A DNA stretch of 12,048 bases from the NCBI GenBank assembly GCA_014799665.1, contig JAAVHP010000021.1:1-12048 (forward strand). Reading direction: 5' to 3'. Shown one piece after another: positions 1-5,979 of this stretch; the first letter of the stretch is position 1, and every line of letters begins with the position of its first letter. A model generated the notes under the pieces. The model was not told where the DNA came from, ran no database searches, and worked only from the letters and a program-made list of their open reading frames with translations. This stretch comes from Clostridiales bacterium (GTDB taxonomy: Bacteria > Bacillota > Clostridia > Christensenellales > Pumilibacteraceae). Both the position numbers and the translations under genes were made by a program.

Positions 1-119
1 ACAGACGGATGGTTTGAAAGATGGGATAAGGCAATAAAAAATCTTGATCTAGTGCAACAGACCTATAATGATGAACTTGAAAAGCTATATAATGCAGATA
101 AAAACTCTTATCCATGTAG
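1..119. repeat. Terminal overlap, left copy (circularity signature)
   Basis: These 119 bases are identical to the last 119 bases of the window (11930-12048). Joining the two copies restores one uninterrupted reading frame of 318 codons through the junction, which a true duplication would not be expected to do. It is therefore an assembly overlap on a circular molecule of 11,929 bp. An overlap of exactly 119 bases would fit a de Bruijn assembler run at that k-mer size; this is an inference. Confidence 0.95.
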
Positions 120-336
120 GTTCAGGAGCATGACAGACTTCGTATTACAGTATCAAGACTGTATCTTTACCAGAAAGCAACTCATAGACCTTTTTACTCG
201 ATTAGGTGTAGAAAATCCTATCCGCAGGGCAAAAAACCATAAACAGCGGTATGGTATTGAATTTTTCTCAAAGGCAGATGTGCAACGTGCCATTGATGAA
301 GTTAAAAGGGCTACAAAAGACTTTTTCGAGCAGTAA
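1..336 (+). CDS. Putative replication initiation protein, C-terminal part (continues from 11309)
   Basis: This is the last 111 codons of the protein that starts at 11309; base 1 is the first base of codon 208. The first in-frame ATG of this piece (at 52 or later) is internal, not a start. The segment is charged and mostly helical. It has a Trp-rich patch near its beginning (GWFERWDKAIKNL), then a region (FTRKQLIDLFTRLGVENP and onward) that looks like a helix-turn-helix or wHTH DNA-binding tail. It ends with TAA at 334-336. A small winged-helix C-terminal domain would suit an initiator that recognises its origin, but no family can be named for this half alone. See the entry at 11309 for the catalytic-type N-terminal half. 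A triple direct repeat begins inside the last codons (304 on). Confidence 0.7.
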   Translation, partial: TDGWFERWDKAIKNLDLVQQTYNDELEKLYNADKNSYPCRFRSMTDFVLQYQDCIFTRKQLIDLFTRLGVENPIRRAKNHKQRYGIEFFSKADVQRAIDEVKRATKDFFEQ

Positions 337-370
337 AAAGGGCTACAATCCCAAAATCAAAAAGGCTACA
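304..370. repeat. Three direct repeats (AAAAGGGCTACAA) at the end of the putative rep gene
   Basis: AAAAGGGCTACAA occurs exactly at 304-316 and 336-348, and a near copy (AAAAAGGCTACA) at 359-370. The first lies in the last codons of the rep gene and the second spans its stop codon. Their spacing (32 and about 23 bp) is uneven, so they are not classic iterons. They could be binding sites for the protein just encoded. Confidence 0.6.
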
Positions 371-394
371 TTAGAGAGCCTAAAAGAGCCTTTT
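360..394 (+). terminator. Possible terminator after putative rep
   Basis: AAAAGGCT (360-367) and AGCCTTTT (387-394) form an 8-bp stem with a 19-base loop, ending in a short T run 24 bases after the rep stop codon. The stem is weak and the T run short, so efficiency is doubtful. Confidence 0.4.
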
Positions 395-513
395 CAGAAT
401 TTGATAAAAACGGTTAGAAGCATTGATTTTACTGTATTTCTAGCCAATAGAAAGATAAGGCTAATGTCCTAATATGTAGGGCATGGAAGGATATATAAAG
501 GGGGTATGAGTAA

Positions 514-541
514 TTGCTACAATGATAAAGATAGATATAAA
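514..541 (+). promoter_or_regulatory. Likely promoter of the HNH gene cluster
   Basis: TTGCTA (514-519), a 16-bp spacer and TATAAA (536-541) lie about 85 bases upstream of the ATG at 625. The rest of 395-624 contains no convincing gene. It does hold one exact copy of AAGCATTGATTTT (418-430), which is repeated at 3791-3803. Confidence 0.45.
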
Positions 542-624
542 AATATATTATAAAAAATATATCATATTTCCTTTTGAGAGTGGTAATTATTTCATGCCAC
601 CGTAACAGAAAGGAAATAGATAAA

Positions 625-1200
625 ATGGCAGTAAATTATATAAAATTAAGTAGGGATGAGATTCATAGAAAATACAATAACATATTCAATCGTTGTTACA
701 ATGAAAGCTGGCAGGATGAATGGAACCCAAAGTATAAAGGGCATACAATGAGTGCAGATTTACTTGACAATAAATATGAAACATTTTTCCCATTTGTGGA
801 AAATAATTATTATGAAGTTCCTGGGGAAAAAACAGATTTAGATCATGACATAATTGATAACACAAATACGGTATATGATTTAGAACATATGTTATTCGCA
901 CCACATTCAATAAATGTATTGTTTGAACACCTTGAATTAGGAAAGACAAATATAATATATAATTCACAGAAAAATACATACACAGTCAAAGTATATTATG
1001 AGGGTGATTATATTACAGTTGCGGATTTGGACACCTATAATCAGGCATTAGATATTTATTGCAATATTAAATATGGACTCATCCTTGATAAAGCGGAACG
1101 ATATAAAGATATGATACCGCAAAAATTGTATAACATTATGTTGACAACTGATGTAAAAAAAATCAATGAAAAATTTTATATTAAAGATGATGTTGCGTGA
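625..1200 (+). CDS. Phage-type HNH/AP2-like endonuclease homologue
   Basis: 191 residues. The start is ATG 625, 10 bases after AGAAAGGA; an upstream in-frame TTG at 574 lacks a ribosome binding site. The layout matches HNH endonuclease-like proteins common in Firmicutes phages. An N-terminal 'NRCYNESWQDEW..YKG' stretch (about 22-39) is followed by a core 'NYYEVPGEKTDLDHDII' (about 61-77) and 'FAPHSINVLF' (91-100), which correspond to the usual 'YYEV.GE.M.LDKDIL ... FVPQ.IN.LF' block. A C-terminal AP2-like part (about 114-175) ends in 'RYKDMIPQKLYNIML', typical of these proteins. Such proteins act as homing or packaging-associated nucleases; a clear metal-binding HNH triad is not obvious, so the activity may be altered or lost. 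First gene of a plus-strand cluster ending at 2301. Homology is recognised by eye; the function on a plasmid is unknown. Confidence 0.7.
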   Translation: MAVNYIKLSRDEIHRKYNNIFNRCYNESWQDEWNPKYKGHTMSADLLDNKYETFFPFVENNYYEVPGEKTDLDHDIIDNTNTVYDLEHMLFAPHSINVLFEHLELGKTNIIYNSQKNTYTVKVYYEGDYITVADLDTYNQALDIYCNIKYGLILDKAERYKDMIPQKLYNIMLTTDVKKINEKFYIKDDVA

Positions 1201-1242
1201 AAAGTTGCAAAAATAAAAACCAACATAAGGAGATAATTTAGT

Positions 1243-1383
1243 ATGATGAATGTAGTTATTGATATTGACTTTAGAAATTATGCGGAAGTAAAGACAAGTT
1301 ATACACAAGAAGAATTACTAGATATTATACACAGAATAAAAAGAGATATAGACACAACACGCAATAAATTAAAAGTAGCGTAA
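1243..1383 (+). CDS. Small acidic/basic protein, 46 aa, unknown
   Basis: 46 residues, preceded by AAGGAG 8-9 bases upstream. Two adjacent ATG codons (1243, 1246) could both serve as the start. After a short beta-like N-terminus (NVVIDIDF), the C-terminal half 'YTQEELLDIIHRIKRDID' should be an amphipathic helix. The same arrangement, with a similar 'YTKDEILKLLDTIARAKE' block, occurs in the 51-residue protein at 6611, so the two may be distant paralogues. It lies 42 bases after the HNH gene and is probably cotranscribed. No function is known. Confidence 0.7.
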   Translation: MMNVVIDIDFRNYAEVKTSYTQEELLDIIHRIKRDIDTTRNKLKVA

Positions 1384-1399
1384 TTAAGTTAAGATAGTC

Positions 1400-1431
1400 G
1401 GTATTGGTTCCTATTCTCTGGAGCCGATACC
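1400..1431 (+). promoter_or_regulatory. RNA hairpin in the leader of the 1456 gene
   Basis: GGTATTGGTTCC (1400-1411) pairs over all 12 positions with GGAGCCGATACC (1420-1431) across an 8-base loop, but only if two G-U pairs are allowed on the plus strand. The DNA is therefore not a perfect palindrome while the plus-strand RNA is a perfect stem. It is followed by A-rich sequence and the AAGGAG of the next gene rather than a T run, so it is not a terminator. An mRNA-processing, stabilising or protein-binding element is likely. Confidence 0.6.
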
Positions 1432-1455
1432 ACCAAAGAAAAGGAGTAAAAATAT

Positions 1456-1881
1456 ATGATAGCAGAATTAAGAAGTTTTGGAAATATGGATATGAATGAT
1501 GCAAATATTCAGTTAAAAGAAAATATAAAGGTAGTAAAAGAACAAGCTGAAACATTATTACATAGTATGGATTTGACCGCAGGAAGAATTAATTTTGAAG
1601 AAGGTGAAATTGATAAATGGATAGCACTAAGAGACGCTATATTGAATTTTAGGACATTAGATGTAAATCCCAATCTTGCACAGAATGTAATGATTTCAGT
1701 TGACAATATGGACAAACTGCATGAAGTTTATGGAGCTTATACGGAATCGGCAGTAAATAGAATCATAAATGATTTGATATGTGAAGCTGATAAAAAGTTT
1801 AAGGATAAAACATCTAAAGGCAAATTGCAAAAAGCATTAGATAAGATAGAATCACAATCTACTCATACAGAAAGGATATAA
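1456..1881 (+). CDS. Hypothetical helical protein, 141 aa
   Basis: 141 residues, start ATG 1456 with AAAGGAG 9 bases upstream. Not recognised. It is soluble and predicted mostly alpha-helical and acidic, with no signal peptide or membrane segment. A heptad-like stretch (about residues 16-40, 'NIQLKENIKVVKEQAETLL') suggests a coiled coil, and the tail (about 112-135) is rich in Lys. Its stop codon overlaps the ribosome binding region of the HTH gene (AAAGGA at 1871-1876) and only 4 bases separate the two reading frames, so the pair is translationally close. It may be a partner of the HTH protein or a structural accessory; this is a guess from context. Confidence 0.75.
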   Translation: MIAELRSFGNMDMNDANIQLKENIKVVKEQAETLLHSMDLTAGRINFEEGEIDKWIALRDAILNFRTLDVNPNLAQNVMISVDNMDKLHEVYGAYTESAVNRIINDLICEADKKFKDKTSKGKLQKALDKIESQSTHTERI

Positions 1882-1885
1882 AACC

Positions 1886-2074
1886 ATGAATATATTAACC
1901 ACAGAAGATTTACAGAGCATATTAAAATTATCTGATAAACAGGCTAGAGCATTGATGCGAACTAAAGGCTTCCCATCATGCAGGATCGGCAGAGAATACC
2001 GTGTAACAGAATCAGCGTTGCAACAGTGGCTTGATAATACAAAGTCCGTCAAATTAGATTATACAAAATGTTAG
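1886..2074 (+). CDS. Excisionase-like helix-turn-helix protein
   Basis: 62 residues. 'LTTEDLQSILKLSDKQARALMRTKGFPSCRIGREYRVTESALQQWL' is the standard single-domain winged HTH of the excisionase (HTH_17/MerR-like) family: helix, recognition helix with 'ARALMRTKGFP', a short wing 'CRIGREYRV' and the closing helix with a terminal Trp. Family members bind DNA to direct recombination or act as small plasmid regulators. AAAGGA lies 9 bases before ATG 1886. There is no tyrosine integrase here; the only recombinase is the serine resolvase at 4307, so it may be a transcriptional regulator rather than an excisionase. The last codons overlap sequence upstream of the next gene's AGGAGG. Confidence 0.8.
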   Translation: MNILTTEDLQSILKLSDKQARALMRTKGFPSCRIGREYRVTESALQQWLDNTKSVKLDYTKC

Positions 2075-2088
2075 GAGGATATAAGAAT

Positions 2089-2301
2089 ATGAGTACATTT
2101 ATCCCACATACAAAGGCAGAATTGAGAGAAATACAGCGATATGGTGACTTAATTCATAATGCGCAGGAGAAAGCGGCAGAAGAAGAAAGAAACAGACTGA
2201 AAGCAATAAATGAAGTTATTGAATGGGCAAAAGAACAGGAAAATAACAGAAATTCTAATAAAAGCAAATACGGTCATTTACTGGATAAATATATTAAGTA
2301 A
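2089..2301 (+). CDS. Small helical hypothetical protein, 70 aa
   Basis: 70 residues. ATG 2089 is chosen because AGGAGG lies at 2073-2078, 10 bases before it; an earlier in-frame ATG at 2068 sits on the wrong side of that site. The protein is strongly charged and almost entirely helical from residue 8 to 55 (many Glu, Lys, Arg, Ala), with no Cys and no leader-like motif, so it does not look like a substrate peptide for the following radical SAM enzyme. It closes the cluster that starts at 625. Function unknown. Confidence 0.7.
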   Translation: MSTFIPHTKAELREIQRYGDLIHNAQEKAAEEERNRLKAINEVIEWAKEQENNRNSNKSKYGHLLDKYIK

Positions 2302-2330
2302 AGCTAAGAAATGCACTTTTTACCTTAAAC

Positions 2331-2344
2331 AAAAATAGTCTGTA
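2331..2344 (+). repeat. Left flanking repeat of the radical SAM cassette
   Basis: AAAAATAGTCTGTA here and AAAAATAGTCTATA at 3602-3615 match at 13 of 14 positions. They lie upstream and immediately downstream of the radical SAM gene. The first nine bases also occur at 4173-4181 in the inverted repeat at the resolvase promoter. Confidence 0.5.
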
Positions 2345-2351
2345 TTTTAAG

Positions 2352-2394
2352 GCAAGGATAGGATATTTATAAATATAGTACTTCTTATCCTTGC
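2352..2394 (+). promoter_or_regulatory. Long hairpin in the radical SAM leader
   Basis: GCAAGGATA (2352-2360) and TATCCTTGC (2386-2394) form a perfect 9-bp stem. The loop holds a second perfect palindrome, ATATTTATAAATAT (2363-2376). The structure ends 8 bases before the AAGGAGGA that precedes the TTG start. Upstream, CCTTAAA (about 2323-2329) can pair with TTTAAGG (2346-2352), overlapping the first arm, so two mutually exclusive folds are possible. It may be an operator or a leader control element. Confidence 0.55.
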
Positions 2395-2418
2395 AAAGAA
2401 TTAAGGAGGAATAATTTA

Positions 2419-3603
2419 TTGAAAGAAAGTAGTAAATTATCATTTAATAGCTTAGTATTTGAAATAACAAGAAAGTGTAATTTAAAATGCGAACATTGTG
2501 TAAGAGGTGCAACACAAAACATTACTATTACAAAAAGTATAATTGATAAAGTTTTAGATTCAGTTGGTTTTTGTAAAACAATATATTTAACTGGTGGCGA
2601 GCCATTTTTAGAAATAGATCTTATTGAATATTTAGTTGATAAAATTATTGAAAAAGATATTACAATATTAAGTTTTTTATGTGTTACAAATGGAACAATA
2701 TTAAATGATCGGATAGTAAATTTGTTTGAAAAAATAAATTTACACTGTAGAAAAAAAATTAATAATTTTGAAATGTTATTAGGAGAAAATATAGAAAAAG
2801 ATAACTCAATAGTAGCAATTTCAATAAGCTGTGATCCATTCCATAAAAAAGCTGACTATAAAAAGGCTTTAAATTTTTATAAAGATAAATTAAAACATAC
2901 TGATATATTAGTGGAACTACATGATAAGGAAAAATGGGATATTATTGATAATGGAGAAATTGCACTTTCCTATGATGGAAGAATGGAAGAAAACTTTGAA
3001 AAATTAGGTAAGCCCCCATGTGTATGTAATAGTAGTAGGCATAGAATCGAGTATGAAGATGATGAACTTAAAGTAATAAAATGCCCTATTGAGATTCATG
3101 CAAATGGAAATATAGGTATTTCAACAATGGAATCCTATAAAAATGCAGATAAAAATAAGATTGGCAATATATTTGTTAACACATTAAACGATATAATAGC
3201 AAAGAATATAGAAACAGAACCGTTTTCATGTGCAGAATGTTATAGGCAGCTTGATTATAAAAGATATATGCTAGAGGTAGGGGTGATTCAACCGATAACA
3301 AAAATTGAAAAATTTCAGTCAAAACGAGCATATGAGTTTATGGAAAAAGATAGAAATATTAGATTACAATTAAAAAAAGCATTTCCAGAAGTACCGATGA
3401 AAGATATTACAGAAGGCGTACTAATGTATATGAATTATATTTTAAAAGGACAATATATAAAGGCATTAAATGACATATATCCAGACTATTCATATACCAG
3501 AGAACAGGAAAAAGACGTGTATAAAACTATTAAGACTTTTATGAGATTAAATAAGATAAAAAATGTACTTGATAAAATTCAAGTGAATTATGTAAGTAAA
3601 TAA
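2419..3603 (+). CDS. Radical SAM enzyme with additional C-terminal cysteines
   Basis: 394 residues, start TTG 2419, 8 bases after a strong AAGGAGGA; no ATG fits. The canonical [4Fe-4S]-SAM motif CNLKCEHC gives C20, C24 and C27, and GGEP (59-62) is the SAM-binding motif, so this is a genuine radical SAM fold that cleaves S-adenosylmethionine to start radical chemistry. After the barrel, C201, C203, C222, C271 and C274 (the last two as CAEC) plus 'IHANGNIGIS' resemble a SPASM/twitch region that binds auxiliary Fe-S clusters in peptide-modifying enzymes. The last 100 residues are helical and unassigned. It stands alone: no precursor peptide, transporter or protease is visible. Flanking 14-bp repeats and its own leader hairpin make it look like an acquired cassette. 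The substrate cannot be predicted. Confidence 0.9.
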   Translation: MKESSKLSFNSLVFEITRKCNLKCEHCVRGATQNITITKSIIDKVLDSVGFCKTIYLTGGEPFLEIDLIEYLVDKIIEKDITILSFLCVTNGTILNDRIVNLFEKINLHCRKKINNFEMLLGENIEKDNSIVAISISCDPFHKKADYKKALNFYKDKLKHTDILVELHDKEKWDIIDNGEIALSYDGRMEENFEKLGKPPCVCNSSRHRIEYEDDELKVIKCPIEIHANGNIGISTMESYKNADKNKIGNIFVNTLNDIIAKNIETEPFSCAECYRQLDYKRYMLEVGVIQPITKIEKFQSKRAYEFMEKDRNIRLQLKKAFPEVPMKDITEGVLMYMNYILKGQYIKALNDIYPDYSYTREQEKDVYKTIKTFMRLNKIKNVLDKIQVNYVSK

Positions 3604-3615
3604 AAATAGTCTATA
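3602..3615 (+). repeat. Right flanking repeat of the radical SAM cassette
   Basis: AAAAATAGTCTATA begins on the last base pair region of the radical SAM stop codon and matches 2331-2344 at 13 of 14 positions in the same orientation, 1271 bp away. See the left copy. Confidence 0.5.
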
Positions 3616-4217
3616 CAAAAAACATAAATCGTTGAAAATATAGATATTTGCTACTGTAAACATTATCAAGCATATGGCATGTACCTATATTTATGTATAG
3701 TTGCATATTTTAAATTGTTTTAAACATAACATATTTTTATAAATTATCGAACATAATTAAAAATGTTTAGTTATCTTTGCAAAGCCTTGAAAGCATTGAT
3801 TTTCCTAGTTTTTTGATGATTTATTGATTTACTGGCAGATCATAAAATCCGCTTGAAAAGTCCGAAACCCCTTGTAAATAAAGGCTTTTACCGAACACAA
3901 CTTATTTTTAAATAATTTACAATAATACATCAAATTATCAGACAATTAAAAGTGTCAGAAATCCTTGAAAAATAAGGCTTTTTGATGCTTTTTTCTCCAG
4001 AATCCATATGTACTGAACTATCATTTTTAAATATACACTTTAAAATATCCTGATGGTAATAGAACACAAGAACCAATAAAAAGTATTGATTTTCCTAATG
4101 ATTTGTGATGTATTGGCAGACCTACACAAATATTTTCTGATATATTCCGAAACCCATGCCGAACATCATAATAAAAATAGTATTAAAAATATTTTTGATT
4201 AAATAATACTAAAATCC
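3616..4217. repeat. Gene-free region with a degenerate collinear duplication
   Basis: No coding sequence is visible. Four short motifs occur twice in the same order: ATTGATTTTCCTA (3795-3807; 4085-4097), TGGCAGA (3833-3839; 4115-4121), TCCGAAACCC (3861-3870; 4146-4155) and CCGAACA (3891-3897; 4159-4165). Distances between motifs differ, so this is an old duplication or a set of protein sites. A small hairpin CCTTG..AAGGCTTTT also occurs twice (3870-3889 and 3963-3983) and could act as a weak terminator after the radical SAM gene. AAGCATTGATTTT (3791-3803) is repeated exactly at 418-430 after the putative rep gene. Candidate roles: res accessory sites, a single-strand origin, or remnants. Confidence 0.55.
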
Positions 4218-4288
4218 TTGACTTTTCGCCCTTAATTTGCTAAGATATTAGTATCAAATTTATTTATAAATATTTTTAATACTATTTT
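4174..4288. repeat. 21-bp perfect inverted repeat around the resolvase promoter (candidate res site)
   Basis: Bases 4174-4194 and 4268-4288 are perfect reverse complements over 21 bp, 73 bp apart. Between them lies a shorter inverted pair, ATACTAA (4206-4212) and TTAGTAT (4248-4254). The -35/-10 of the resolvase gene lies inside the bracket. Serine resolvases bind paired dyads in a res site next to their own gene and repress themselves there, so this is the best candidate for the recombination site. The exact crossover subsite cannot be assigned by eye. Confidence 0.6.
4218..4246 (+). promoter_or_regulatory. Resolvase promoter
   Basis: TTGACT (4218-4223), a 17-bp spacer and TAAGAT (4241-4246) lie 60 bases before the resolvase start. 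The promoter sits inside the inverted repeat at 4174-4288, which implies autoregulation. Confidence 0.7.
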
Positions 4289-4306
4289 AGAAAGAAGGTA
4301 TCTATC

Positions 4307-5017
4307 CTGTGTAAATATGGTTATGTCAGAGTTTCCACTATGCAACAGAAAACCCAAAGACAGATTGACAATATTAAATCTTTTGATACAGATGTTATTA
4401 TCTATGAAGAAAAGCAATCAGGTAAGGATATAGAAAATCGTGCGGTCTTTAGAAAACTATTGGATAAAGTAAAATCAGGTGATACAATCATATTTGATGA
4501 AGTATCCAGAATGAGCCGTAACGCTGATGAAGGATATAATCTATATATGAAACTCATGCAACAGAATATAAGCCTTGTATTCCTAAAAGAGAGACATATT
4601 GATACAGACGAATACAAACGCCGGACACAAAAGCATATTGAAAAAGTATCGTCCAGTAATGAAAAAATGGATAATCTTATAAATGGCATTCTTGATCTAG
4701 TTACGGACTTTGAGAGAGAAAACCTAAAAGACAATATAAGACTAGCATTTCAGCAAGCGGAGCATGAACGGCTATTCTTAATTAAAAGAGTAACAGAAGG
4801 GAAGTCTAGGAGTGAAAAGCCACAGGGAAGACCAGAAGGGAGTCACAATATAAAGACTGATAAAGCGGATCACATCAAGAAAGTTATTCGGGAACAATCT
4901 AAAGATTTTGACGGGAAGTTTTCGGATGCTAAAATCATGAAGGAATATTTGCAAGGCATAGCAAGGAACACCTACTATAAATATAAAAAGGAGCTTGTTA
5001 CAGAATTGAATGTGTAG
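4307..5017 (+). CDS. Serine site-specific recombinase (resolvase/invertase family), CTG start
   Basis: 236 residues when started at CTG 4307. AGAAGG (4293-4298) lies 8 bases upstream, and no ATG, GTG or TTG exists in frame between the stop at 4277 and the CTG. The first ATG (4340) would remove the catalytic part. From CTG the protein begins M-CKYGYVRVS, and the numbering coincides with gamma-delta resolvase: R8, S10, R45, R68 and R71 (in 'EVSRMSRN'). S10 is the nucleophile; the others form the active site. A long dimerisation helix follows (about 110-160), then 'GRPEGSH' and a small degenerate HTH at the C-terminus (about 195-230). It is the size of a plasmid resolvase or Hin-type invertase. 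Likely role: resolving plasmid multimers at the adjacent inverted-repeat site. A strong terminator follows directly. Confidence 0.88.
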   Translation: MCKYGYVRVSTMQQKTQRQIDNIKSFDTDVIIYEEKQSGKDIENRAVFRKLLDKVKSGDTIIFDEVSRMSRNADEGYNLYMKLMQQNISLVFLKERHIDTDEYKRRTQKHIEKVSSSNEKMDNLINGILDLVTDFERENLKDNIRLAFQQAEHERLFLIKRVTEGKSRSEKPQGRPEGSHNIKTDKADHIKKVIREQSKDFDGKFSDAKIMKEYLQGIARNTYYKYKKELVTELNV

Positions 5018-5021
5018 TTTT

Positions 5022-5061
5022 AAAAAGTAAGGTGTTCATTCCTGAGGCACCTTACTTTTTT
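5022..5061 (+). terminator. Strong intrinsic terminator after the resolvase
   Basis: A perfect 13-bp stem is formed by AAAAAGTAAGGTG (5022-5034) and CACCTTACTTTTT (5048-5060), with a 13-base loop. It has T runs on both strands, so it can also stop transcription arriving from the minus-strand genes at 5237-5804. Confidence 0.85.
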
Positions 5062-5236
5062 ATGAAGCATGAAACGCTACAAGTGTTTTTATTTATCTCA
5101 TTGTGCAATTATGCATTATGTGTTCTTGATAATAGCATACAGGGTAAAAAATGAGAGCATAGCCCTACTACAAGCATATACCCTCTATGTTAGATAATCA
5201 CTAACAGCTATATTATAATCGGATTTATCGGAATAT

Positions 5237-5503
5237 TCAATCTGAATCTTTTAAATCTGTCATACCTTTAATCATATCTATATCTAAATCTTTTTCTATC
5301 AGATGCAATATATAGGCATTAGCAGATCCTTGACCTTTATCTACACCTTTATTATTTATAAAGCCTAATTCTTTTGCTCTATCTCTAATCATTTGCGGAT
5401 AGTCTGGAATACCTGCAACTACATCAGGAGCAGGAACACGGACACGAATAGTTGTTAATTTCTCATGGTATTTCTTGACAATATCTTTGTTTTCTAATGG
5501 CAT
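5237..5503 (-). CDS. Ribbon-helix-helix-like repressor, 88 aa
   Basis: 88 residues on the minus strand, starting at ATG 5503-5501. AGG at 5514-5512 lies 8 bases upstream; a GTG at 5512 overlaps that site and is less likely. The fold suggested is a short beta strand 'TTIRVRVPAP', helix A 'DYPQMIRDRAKELGF', a loop, then helix B 'SANAYILHLIEKDLD', as in Arc/CopG-type ribbon-helix-helix DNA-binding dimers. The loop between the helices is longer than usual, so the assignment is moderate. The gene start and its promoter are embraced by a 10-bp inverted repeat (5500-5509 / 5532-5541), the expected layout of an autorepressor. It shares its strand with the small gene at 5804. Confidence 0.65.
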   Translation of the reverse strand: MPLENKDIVKKYHEKLTTIRVRVPAPDVVAGIPDYPQMIRDRAKELGFINNKGVDKGQGSANAYILHLIEKDLDIDMIKGMTDLKDSD

Positions 5504-5541
5504 ATGGTACACCTACCTTTCACTGATATTATACCATATGC
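5500..5541 (-). promoter_or_regulatory. Operator-like inverted repeat over the start of the 5503 gene
   Basis: GCATATGGTA (5500-5509) and TACCATATGC (5532-5541) are perfect reverse complements 22 bp apart. One arm covers the start codon and the other abuts the -10 box. CATATGGT recurs at 6084-6091 inside another promoter spacer. Confidence 0.65.
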
Positions 5542-5555
5542 GGGAACACATTCAA
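5528..5555 (-). promoter_or_regulatory. Promoter of the 5503 repressor gene
   Basis: On the minus strand, TTGAAT (5555-5550), a 16-bp spacer and TATAAT (5533-5528) end 25 bases before the start codon. It overlaps the inverted-repeat operator. Confidence 0.65.
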
Positions 5556-5573
5556 GTAATATTTAGCGGTGCA

Positions 5574-5600
5574 GATGCTACCCCAGAACAGGGCAGCACC
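5574..5600 (-). promoter_or_regulatory. Intergenic RNA hairpin between the two minus-strand genes
   Basis: Read on the minus strand, GGTGCTGCCC (5600-5591) pairs over 10 positions with GGGTAGCATC (5583-5574) across a 7-base loop, using two G-U pairs. On the plus strand these would be A-C mismatches, so the stem is specific to the minus-strand transcript. No T run follows. The design resembles the hairpin at 1400-1431. Confidence 0.5.
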
Positions 5601-5636
5601 TACTAATATATAATATCTTGAATTTGTGTGTATGTA

Positions 5637-5804
5637 TTACATCTGAAGAACAATAGTAAATATATTATCTCTTGATAATTTGTATTTATGTGCAAACGCT
5701 TCAGCTTCAGAACGGCTTTTAAAATGTCGCTCATCAATGATAGTACTTTCAAGTATATCAATGCCTATAACGATCACTTTAAAGAATGGAACATATACAA
5801 ACAT
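5637..5804 (-). CDS. Small hypothetical protein, 55 aa
   Basis: 55 residues on the minus strand; ATG 5804-5802, preceded by GAAAGAAGGTG at a good distance. It starts with a hydrophobic beta-like stretch (MFVYVPFFKVIVIGIDI), then a charged helical part with 'RHFKSRSEAEAFAHKY' and a final strand 'NIFTIVLQM'. The alternation suggests a small alpha/beta fold rather than a membrane protein. Not recognised. It is driven by a promoter whose spacer carries a TACnCACAT operator, so it is probably controlled by the repressor at 6276. The overlapping plus-strand reading frame at 5680 has no ribosome binding site and is a shadow. Confidence 0.7.
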   Translation of the reverse strand: MFVYVPFFKVIVIGIDILESTIIDERHFKSRSEAEAFAHKYKLSRDNIFTIVLQM

Positions 5805-5872
5805 TGGTTTCACCTTCTTTCAATATTGTTTTGTAGTAGTTCAAGTTATTGTGTTGCTTAACTTGTAAATAC

Positions 5873-5916
5873 ATTGTATCATGTGGGTACACATTTATCA
5901 ATATGTGAGTACACAT
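5873..5916 (-). promoter_or_regulatory. Operator-controlled promoter of the 5804 gene
   Basis: On the minus strand, TTGATA (5901-5896), a 17-bp spacer and TACAAT (5878-5873). ATGTGGGTACACAT (5881-5894) fills the spacer and ATGTGAGTACACAT (5903-5916) lies just upstream, 22 bp away. Both contain the reverse complement of TACnCACAT. About 60 bases of untranslated leader precede the gene. Confidence 0.75.
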
Positions 5917-5979
5917 AATTTTAAACAAAAAAAGGATATTACACAGATACTATATTTGTGCAATATTTTTTAAATACAT

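Noticed and set aside
522..605. 28-codon ATG frame before the HNH gene
   Set aside because: The nearest G-rich stretch is too far away for translation; it overlaps the promoter region and is probably chance.
5188..5206. TGTTAG/CTAACA hairpin as terminator of the 5503 gene
   Set aside because: Only six base pairs with no T run on the minus strand; the bidirectional stem at 5022-5060 is the better terminator.
5680..5868. 62-residue plus-strand frame
   Set aside because: It is antisense to the better supported 55-residue gene at 5804-5637 and has no ribosome binding site.
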